Source: Hyphomicrobiales bacterium
Lineage (GTDB): Bacteria; Pseudomonadota; Alphaproteobacteria; Rhizobiales; Rhizobiaceae
Assembly: GCA_011087605.1 (NCBI GenBank)
Contig: JAALLE010000043.1
Coordinates: 1 to 32,241, forward strand
DNA length: 32,241 nucleotides
Direction: 5' to 3'
This document shows positions 26,351-32,241 of the stretch, piece after piece. Made by a program: the position numbers and the translations under genes. Numbering within the stretch: position 1 is the first letter of the stretch; each line of letters starts with the position of its first letter. The notes beneath the pieces are model-generated. The model did no database searches, was not told the DNA's origin, and saw nothing but the letters and a program-made list of their open reading frames with translations.

Positions 26351-29300
26351 TCAGCCGAAACGGTTGGCCGCATGTGCGAGCATTGTGTAGACTTTACCGG
26401 TATCTGAAGTCAGATAGGTTTGGGTCATAATATTGTCGCTGTCGTTTTTTGATACATCGGCAATCAATCGTTCAAAATCAGCGACGTATTGGTCGACGGA
26501 AACTTTGAAGCGGTCATCAGTGCGATATTTTTCATGGATTTCGTCGAAGGTTTGCTGTCCCTGGGTCGTATACAGGCCTCGATGGAACAAATTGCGCTCA
26601 CCTTGCTGATAACGCTCCCAAAGTTCAGCAGCCACACTGTGATCGATTGACTTTGCAATGTCGCTGGAGAGTGAGCCCAGGCTTTCTTCAGCTGAGCGGG
26701 TGCGTGGAACCGTGTCGGCTGAATCATCACGGGATGCACGGCGAAGCAGATCGCTGACCCAGCCGTCTCCTCCTGGCAGAGGAGGATTGCTGCGCGCTCC
26801 AGCGTCAAAACTCATTGCGCCACGCAATGGAGACCTTTCAAGAACCGGAGCTGCCGTTGTAGCCGGAGAATCTACCTGTGGCGCCGCCGTCGCCGTTGTT
26901 GGTGGGGCAGGCGTGGGCGATGGGGTGGGTGCGACCTGTGGTTCGGCGACTGCTGGAGCCGGTATAGGTGCGGTCTGGGCGGTTGGTTGTACGGGAACCG
27001 GTGGACGCGGAGCCGGCCTATTTGTCGTTGGCGGTGCGGGCTGAACTGCAGCGGGCGAAGACAAAGCCGCCGGTGTCGTAATAGCCGCAGCGGGCGCGAC
27101 ATTGCTCTGTGCGGCATCCTGCAGACGTGAAGATTTGTTGACGATCTCGGTCAAGTCCTTCAGCGCCTTGATCTGATCGGAGACAACCCGACGCATGGCC
27201 GAAGTGCTTTCTTTGGTTTCATCCGGCAAATCAATGACCGACTTCTTGAGCTCGTTTCTTGTGGTGGCGAGATCCTGCCTCAAAGTATGTGCCGTATTGC
27301 GCATTTCCTGAGTGGCAGCGGCAAAGCGTTCTGTCGCTTCGGTTGCGACCGAGCCAACGCTTTCCGCCAAACCCTGTGTCAGGTTCTGGGCCCGACCTTC
27401 TGCATTGGTAACGCTGTCGGCCATCATATTGGCAAATCGACCCATCAATTCTTCCAGATCGACGGATTTTGCCACCAGACCGTTGGTCAACGCTTCAATG
27501 GCATCGCGTCTGTCGTCAAGACTGACCGCGATATTGCTCTGGGTTTCATCGAGTAGTCTGGAAATTGTATTCAGAGAAGAACTCTGTTCTTCAAACCGAC
27601 TGGAAATTTCTGCAATCTCGACCAACACAGTCGATGACACGTCCTTCAGACCGAGATAGTTACTCTCAATCATGTTGCTGGATGTGTTGAGGTCTTCTGA
27701 GGCCTGACCGGCAACCTGCTGGAAATCCTTCGTGCGCGCGCTAAGTGAATTTTGCGCGGAGGACAGATTTTCGTCTGCAAGAGATATCAGCGAAGCCAGA
27801 TCCGTGTTGCTTTCACCGAGCCGATCAAGCAGCCCGCCAATCTCTCGGCTCAGCCGCTCATTGGTTTCACCAAGAGCTTCAATGGATTCATTGGATTTGC
27901 CGGTGAGAGTGTTGACCATTGCGGCGCTCTCCGAGCGGATCCGTTCGCCAACATGCTCTGCAATGTCTGCAATCTGCTTGGTAACGGATTCGCCACTTGC
28001 AACAATGCTATCGGTCTGATTGTTGACCGCGCTGGACAATTGTTCAGAAGAACTGGTTAGGCGATTGACCAGTTCGGAAGTGCGATCTTCCAGTGACAGA
28101 TACCGCGACGCAAGGTCTTCAGCAGCGGCGTTGGCGGACGTTTCCATACGTTGGTTAGAGGCGACCAGCATGCCTTCCAGTTTCCCGGCAGCTTCATCGG
28201 CAGAAGCCTTAAGCTGGCGGGAACTGGAGGCCAGCTTGCCTTCCAGGTCTGTGGTGATGTCCTGGGTTGATTTGGAAAGGGCTTCGGCAACCGCCTGACC
28301 GTCTGCTTCAAATTTGCGCAACATCGGCATCGTGTCGCGGGTCAGCAATTGACTCAATTCACGCGAACGCGCCGCCAGTGATGTGTTGAGTTCAGCGGTG
28401 CGCTCGCTGAGGGTAGTGGTCACCTGATCAGCGCGGGCAGCCAGCGCGGCGTCTGCTGCAGTCAATTGCGCATCGATCTTGCCTTCCATGGAAGCCATCG
28501 ACGTGGTGATGGCACTTTCAGCCTTCATCGCTTCAGATACCAGCGTCGAAGATATGTTGCTCAAGTGCGAGTCCAGTGCTGTGGAGAGTTCTCCGGCGCG
28601 TTCTTCAAGAACTTCGTTGACCTTGCTGGCACCTGCATCCAGCGATGCGTTTATGGCATCAACACGCGCGCCCAGGGTGAGGTCAACCACGCCAATCTGC
28701 TCGTCGAAGGCGGATTTCATGCCGGCTGTTCGACTGGCCAACATTTCGTCCGCCGCAGCAGTCCCTCTGGCAATTGTCTCATTGATACTGGCCAGACGTT
28801 CTGTGACGCGGGATTCTATTTCCTCGGCGCGAGCGGCCATCGACAGGCTGAGCTCCAGAGCCTTGTTGTCCAGTGTTTCGGTGGTTTCGGTAATCGATTC
28901 AGTTATCGCCCGGGCACGGTTGGCGAGTTGACTGTCAGCACTTTCGATCTGTGCTGCAAACTTGCCGTGAGCTTCGCTTACGTGTCCTAACAGGTTGCTA
29001 CCAGAAGAACTTAGCTGCTCCGTCAGAGTGTTTCCTGAGGTGACAACTTGATTCACCAAGTTGCTGCTGGACGCATCAATCTGCTCTGTAAACCTGCTGC
29101 TGGACGCATCGACCTGTTCCGCCAATTTGTTGCTGGATGCATCGACCTGTTCTGCCAACTTGCTGCTGGATGTATCAACTTGTTCTGCCAAACGGTTGCT
29201 GGATGCTGCTACATGTTCGGCCAGTCTGGTGCCTGACGCATCGACGTGCTGAGCCAACCTGCTGCCCGATGCGTCAACCTGCTGGGCAAGTTTACTGGTT

Positions 29301-31942
29301 GAGGCATCAACCTGTTCAGCAACCTTGCTGTTTAGTTCGTCAATCTGGCCACTCAGTGTATTGCCAAGGTTGCTGGCCCGATTTTGCAAGCCTTCGGCGG
29401 ATTGTAAAAGTTGACTGTCTATATGGGCCAGTTTTTCGGTGAGTTGTTCACCGGTACTTTCCATTTGGGCTTTGGCTTTTTGTTCTGCCCGCGCAATATG
29501 CGAAGCCAGTGTCAGCCCATAATCATCAGCTTTTTCATACAAGGTCGCGTGGCTGGTTTGTAATTGCTCGTTAACCTGCGTCGCCTGTTCGGCCAATCGC
29601 GCTCCAACCTGATCCACCTGTTCGGTGACTTGTTGTCCGATCTCGTCGACCTTGCTGGCGAAAGAGAAACCAAGTTCCAGTGCCTTATTGTCGAGAAGTT
29701 CGCTGGTTTCTTTGATCTGGCCATGAACGCTCATAGCGCGGGCAGAAAGCTGACTGTCCGCAGATGAAATTAGCTGATCGACCATTTGGTTTATTTCGTC
29801 GACTTTGCCGGACAGATTTAAGCCCAACTCCAGTGAACTGTTATCAAGAAGCTCGCTTGTCTCTTTGATCTGGTCCTGGACGTTGAGGGCGCGTGCAGCC
29901 AATTGACCATCGGCCGAGCTGATCATTTGATCCACCAGATGTTTTACATCATCGAGTTTGGTGGAGAATGTTTGATCGAGTTCCTTGGTTCCCTGGTCAA
30001 ACAGTTTGTTAGTGTCTTTTATCTGATCCTGAACCGTGGTTGCTCTTATTTTCAACTGACTATCGGCAGCCGAGACCTGCTGATCGACGAGTTGATTGAT
30101 TTCGTCAACTTTTGCGGCCAGCGACAGACCGAGCTCCATCGCTTTGCTATCCAATGTTTCCTTGGTGTCTTCAAGCTGACTGGTCAGGTCGGTTTTGATA
30201 ATTGCCTGACCTTCAGAAAAGGCAGAGGCAATTTCCCGGGAGCGTTCAATCAACGTGTCGTTGATCTGCTGAGTTCGCGCTTCCAGAGCGGTTTCGATCT
30301 TGTTGACGCTGGTATCTAAAGACTTGTTGCGTTGACCCAGCTGTTTGGTCATCGATTCAATACGTCCGGAAAGTACCTGACCGAAACTGGTGATTTTCTC
30401 TTCCAGAGCCTGATCGACAGTCTGCGTTCCTTCGGCAAGCACTGCTGCCAAATCACCAGTACGGGAGCCAAGTTTTTCAACCAGAGTGTTGCCGCTTGAA
30501 TTCAGATTCTCGTCGATCGATGAGAATTGCTCTCCGAGCTTGGTTTGCAGTTCGGTCGACAGAAAGTTAATTCGCTCGGCAAGTTCCCCAGTCTTGATCT
30601 CCAGCTGGTTGCTTGTTGAGGTTCCGGTAGTAGCGATGGATTCCACCAGCGCTCCAGCACTTGCATCGATACGGTCTGCGATCGCGTTGCCGCGATCTGT
30701 CAGAGTTTCAGAAAGCGATTCTGAAGCAAAAGTCAGTGAGGCTGTGACGTCCTCCACTGCACTGGTGGCAGATTGGCCAGTGGCCTGAAGCTTATCGATC
30801 AAGCCAGCGCCCGCATTATCAATCTGTGTGCCAATGTCCTGGGTTCTGTCTGACAGAGCCGAATTAAAGCTGTCACCGGCGACAGTCAGCATGGCTCGCA
30901 TGTCATCAAAGACCGTGCCGGTTTTGTCTCTGGTGGATTCAATCTGATCGACGATATTGCCGCCAACATTCTCTATTTGTTGACCTATTTCCTGTCCTTT
31001 AAGGACAATTTGATCCAGCAGGGCCGAACTGGCTTCATCCAAAGAGACCTTCATATCATCATTGGTGCCACCTAAAGCAGCGCTAAATTGCTGCTGGGCA
31101 AGGGCCACGTTTTCGCTGATCTGCTGGGCCGATAAAGTCAAATCTTCCTGAAGGGTTTCACTGGCACCAGATATGGATGAACGAACCCTCTCGGTGTGAT
31201 TGACAATGGCCTCGCGTTCGTTTGCCAGTTCTTCGACCAGACTGCGCATCCGTAGTTCATTGTCTGAATAGGAATTCTCCAGGGAAGAAACCTCAGTGTG
31301 AACCAGGCCTTCCAATTCACTGGCGCGGGCCATGGCGCGTTCAATGCCATCGGTCAGCGCGTTAACTTCGACCCGAATGGCCTGGCCAACACTGCGGACA
31401 GAACTTACCGCATCATTTTCCGGTTCAATCAGGCGATAGGCGGCCTCTGTCATTGATCGGGCGGCCAGCTTCAGTTCCTGGGCGCGCCTTAGCATGAAGG
31501 CGTACCCCCAGATAAACAGGATCGGCAAAGCAACGCTGGCGACAAAGTAGATAAGACCCGGATTTGCTCCCAGCTTGGTCCAGGCAGTTAGGTCGATCAG
31601 TGTGTCGCCCAATACGGTGTAACCGGCCCAAAGGGCAATTACGATCCAACCCATGCTGGCAAATAGGGCAGTCCATAAAATGGCGTTGGAGGGACGACGA
31701 GACAGGGCTGCAGCAAATCTGGCGCTGCCTGATCCGCGTTCATCATTAGCGGCGGGTGAACTGGGCGCGACAGCGGTCCGAGTTTCGGCGGAATCATATT
31801 CTGGCTGCTGTGGTTCGGATGCATAGGGATCTTCTGCCGCATCGGCATTGGCTTCGTGGCCAAAGTCGATTTTCAAAGCCTCTTCGACGGCATTTAGTGC
31901 GTCACTGGACTCTTTGGCTGATTTTTTAACCCGTTTTGCCAT
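26351..31942 (-). CDS. Giant two-TM coiled-coil protein, candidate polar growth ring protein (GPR/RgsE-like)
   Basis: A 1,863-residue protein. Residues 1-85 are charged and cytoplasmic-looking, with KRVKK at the start. Two membrane segments lie at about 87-110 and 128-150. From 155 to about 1600 it is one long predicted helical, apolipoprotein-like region rich in Ser, Gln, Glu, Asp and Leu, including 51-residue repeats (611-814) and 11-residue repeats (873-1004). A Pro/Ala/Thr linker follows (about 1610-1710), then a compact C-terminal domain (about 1735-1863) with VAAELWERYQQGERNLF, GQQTFDEI and YLTSDTGKVYTMLAHA. This plan matches rhizobial GPR (Agrobacterium) and RgsE (Sinorhizobium), which form a ring at the growth pole; I recall that family by architecture and cannot confirm it by alignment. 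AAGGCG precedes the ATG; the 39-residue upstream extension is rejected. Confidence 0.72.
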   Translation of the reverse strand: MAKRVKKSAKESSDALNAVEEALKIDFGHEANADAAEDPYASEPQQPEYDSAETRTAVAPSSPAANDERGSGSARFAAALSRRPSNAILWTALFASMGWIVIALWAGYTVLGDTLIDLTAWTKLGANPGLIYFVASVALPILFIWGYAFMLRRAQELKLAARSMTEAAYRLIEPENDAVSSVRSVGQAIRVEVNALTDGIERAMARASELEGLVHTEVSSLENSYSDNELRMRSLVEELANEREAIVNHTERVRSSISGASETLQEDLTLSAQQISENVALAQQQFSAALGGTNDDMKVSLDEASSALLDQIVLKGQEIGQQIENVGGNIVDQIESTRDKTGTVFDDMRAMLTVAGDSFNSALSDRTQDIGTQIDNAGAGLIDKLQATGQSATSAVEDVTASLTFASESLSETLTDRGNAIADRIDASAGALVESIATTGTSTSNQLEIKTGELAERINFLSTELQTKLGEQFSSIDENLNSSGNTLVEKLGSRTGDLAAVLAEGTQTVDQALEEKITSFGQVLSGRIESMTKQLGQRNKSLDTSVNKIETALEARTQQINDTLIERSREIASAFSEGQAIIKTDLTSQLEDTKETLDSKAMELGLSLAAKVDEINQLVDQQVSAADSQLKIRATTVQDQIKDTNKLFDQGTKELDQTFSTKLDDVKHLVDQMISSADGQLAARALNVQDQIKETSELLDNSSLELGLNLSGKVDEINQMVDQLISSADSQLSARAMSVHGQIKETSELLDNKALELGFSFASKVDEIGQQVTEQVDQVGARLAEQATQVNEQLQTSHATLYEKADDYGLTLASHIARAEQKAKAQMESTGEQLTEKLAHIDSQLLQSAEGLQNRASNLGNTLSGQIDELNSKVAEQVDASTSKLAQQVDASGSRLAQHVDASGTRLAEHVAASSNRLAEQVDTSSSKLAEQVDASSNKLAEQVDASSSRFTEQIDASSSNLVNQVVTSGNTLTEQLSSSGSNLLGHVSEAHGKFAAQIESADSQLANRARAITESITETTETLDNKALELSLSMAARAEEIESRVTERLASINETIARGTAAADEMLASRTAGMKSAFDEQIGVVDLTLGARVDAINASLDAGASKVNEVLEERAGELSTALDSHLSNISSTLVSEAMKAESAITTSMASMEGKIDAQLTAADAALAARADQVTTTLSERTAELNTSLAARSRELSQLLTRDTMPMLRKFEADGQAVAEALSKSTQDITTDLEGKLASSSRQLKASADEAAGKLEGMLVASNQRMETSANAAAEDLASRYLSLEDRTSELVNRLTSSSEQLSSAVNNQTDSIVASGESVTKQIADIAEHVGERIRSESAAMVNTLTGKSNESIEALGETNERLSREIGGLLDRLGESNTDLASLISLADENLSSAQNSLSARTKDFQQVAGQASEDLNTSSNMIESNYLGLKDVSSTVLVEIAEISSRFEEQSSSLNTISRLLDETQSNIAVSLDDRRDAIEALTNGLVAKSVDLEELMGRFANMMADSVTNAEGRAQNLTQGLAESVGSVATEATERFAAATQEMRNTAHTLRQDLATTRNELKKSVIDLPDETKESTSAMRRVVSDQIKALKDLTEIVNKSSRLQDAAQSNVAPAAAITTPAALSSPAAVQPAPPTTNRPAPRPPVPVQPTAQTAPIPAPAVAEPQVAPTPSPTPAPPTTATAAPQVDSPATTAAPVLERSPLRGAMSFDAGARSNPPLPGGDGWVSDLLRRASRDDSADTVPRTRSAEESLGSLSSDIAKSIDHSVAAELWERYQQGERNLFHRGLYTTQGQQTFDEIHEKYRTDDRFKVSVDQYVADFERLIADVSKNDSDNIMTQTYLTSDTGKVYTMLAHAANRFG
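28931..29326 (-). repeat. Twelve tandem 11-residue (33-bp) repeats in the giant gene
   Basis: Encodes residues 873-1004 as twelve consecutive units on the pattern KLAEQVDASSS, such as KVAEQVDASTS, RLAQHVDASGT, KLAEQVDASSN and RFTEQIDASSS, decaying to TLTEQLSSSGS and KFAAQIESADS. Hydrophobic residues sit at unit positions 2 and 6, giving one stripe per three turns. That suits a right-handed or nearly straight helical bundle (hendecad), also the period of apolipoprotein lipid-binding helices. Confidence 0.85.
29501..30112 (-). repeat. Four 51-residue (153-bp) repeats in the giant gene
   Basis: Units begin at KVDEINQLVDQ (30112), KLDDVKHLVDQ (29959), KVDEINQMVDQ (29806) and the degenerate KVDEIGQQVTE (29653). 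Each of the first three contains SADxQL, a V-x-x-QIK-[DE]-T segment and LELG or a variant. The three clear copies span residues 611-763. They indicate recent internal duplication within the coiled-coil region. Confidence 0.8.
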
Positions 31943-32145
31943 TTTTCTACGCCTTACATTCGGGAACTTGCGACCGCCCGTCGCGGCATCCCATATCCCA
32001 CAATTTTGTTCCGTTTCCGGAATAGTATACGGGATCATGGGATAAATGTTGAAAAACATTCCCGCGTAAGTTCCCGCCGATTGGTCATAATACTAGGGTC
32101 TGATCCATATTGGTACTGTTTGGCGACAGAGCGGCGATGAAAAAG

Positions 32146-32159
32146 TTAATTTTGGTTAA
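32146..32159. promoter_or_regulatory. TTAA-N6-TTAA palindrome upstream of the giant gene
   Basis: TTAATTTTGGTTAA, within GTTAATTTTGGTTAAC, lies about 205 bases before the giant gene start. It resembles a CtrA-type site (TTAA-N7-TTAA), but the spacer is one base short. The rest of the 299-base region upstream of this gene, to the window end, shows no coding frame I trust. Confidence 0.3.
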
Positions 32160-32189
32160 CGTTTCCACCGATTGTTTGTTTGATTGCCT

Positions 32190-32207
32190 GTAACTACCCA
32201 GCTACCC
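32190..32207 (-). repeat. 18-bp upstream element, copy 2
   Basis: On the minus strand this reads GGGTAGCTGGGTAGTTAC, identical to the copy at 31-48 except for one base. It lies about 248 bases before the giant gene start and points the same way relative to its gene as copy 1 does to crcB. Confidence 0.5.
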
Positions 32208-32241
32208 CAACCTGATGCTTTTATAGACGGCCCATCAGACG

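Noticed and set aside
28931-29326. 33-bp periodic array as a possible CRISPR
   Set aside because: The period is a multiple of three within one open frame, units have no separate spacers, and variation falls on codon positions as in a protein repeat.
31943-32059. 39-residue upstream extension of the giant protein
   Set aside because: The extension is not followed by a better ribosome site, while the ATG at 31942 has AAGGCG and begins a Lys-rich start typical of the family.

Overview
This window looks like a chromosomal segment of an alphaproteobacterium, most likely in the order Hyphomicrobiales (Rhizobiales). The reasons are: a DUF2865-type secreted protein; a very long coiled-coil membrane protein resembling the rhizobial polar-growth ring proteins (GPR/RgsE type); the rne - amidase - PBP1A gene order; an RluA-type pseudouridine synthase next to an ATP12-type chaperone; and an alphaproteobacterial RNase E with a large insertion in its S1 domain. 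Base composition is moderate and even. I saw no phage, IS element, CRISPR, rRNA or tRNA. The genus cannot be named from the sequence alone.

Layout. (1) 145-3447, plus strand: fluoride channel crcB/fluC, RluA-family pseudouridine synthase, ATP12-type F1-ATPase chaperone, and a DMT/EamA transporter that is split by a frameshift. (2) 3451-7953, minus strand: a tightly packed likely operon, read right to left. It holds a two-domain VOC protein, glutathione-dependent formaldehyde dehydrogenase (frmA), two related secreted proteins of unknown function (the first frameshifted), a UPF0178 protein and S-formylglutathione hydrolase (frmB). (3) 8056-11280, minus strand: RNase E with a Rho-independent terminator. 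(4) 11281-12055: a gene-free divergent control region. (5) 12056-17208, plus strand: periplasmic N-acetylmuramoyl-L-alanine amidase, PBP1A and an MFS transporter with a frameshifted tail, followed by gltX at 17256-18632. (6) 18595-20715, minus strand: DUF2865 protein and an SDR oxidoreductase. (7) 20831-26274, plus strand: a PLP-dependent threonine/serine dehydratase, then an Mla-type lipid transport operon (STAS-MlaE permease, MlaF ATPase, MCE protein, auxiliary lipoprotein). (8) 26351-31942, minus strand: a 1,863-residue two-TM coiled-coil protein.

How the genes work together. Much of the window serves the cell envelope: peptidoglycan synthesis (PBP1A) and cleavage (amidase), lipid traffic between membranes (Mla), and probably the polar growth machinery (the giant protein). 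The formaldehyde operon carries two of the three usual glutathione-pathway steps. The spontaneous or Gfa-assisted first step has no gene here.

Three points deserve most attention. First, three genes carry single-base length changes in homopolymers (T7 at 2838-2844, AAA on the minus strand at 5464-5466, G6 at 17130-17135), each with a convincing continuation in another frame. Either the assembly has errors or the genes are genuinely lesioned or slippage-controlled. Second, the giant protein contains two kinds of internal repeat, 11 and 51 residues long, and a conserved-looking C-terminal domain. Third, an 18-bp element lies near both ends of the window, in the same orientation relative to the first gene on each side.
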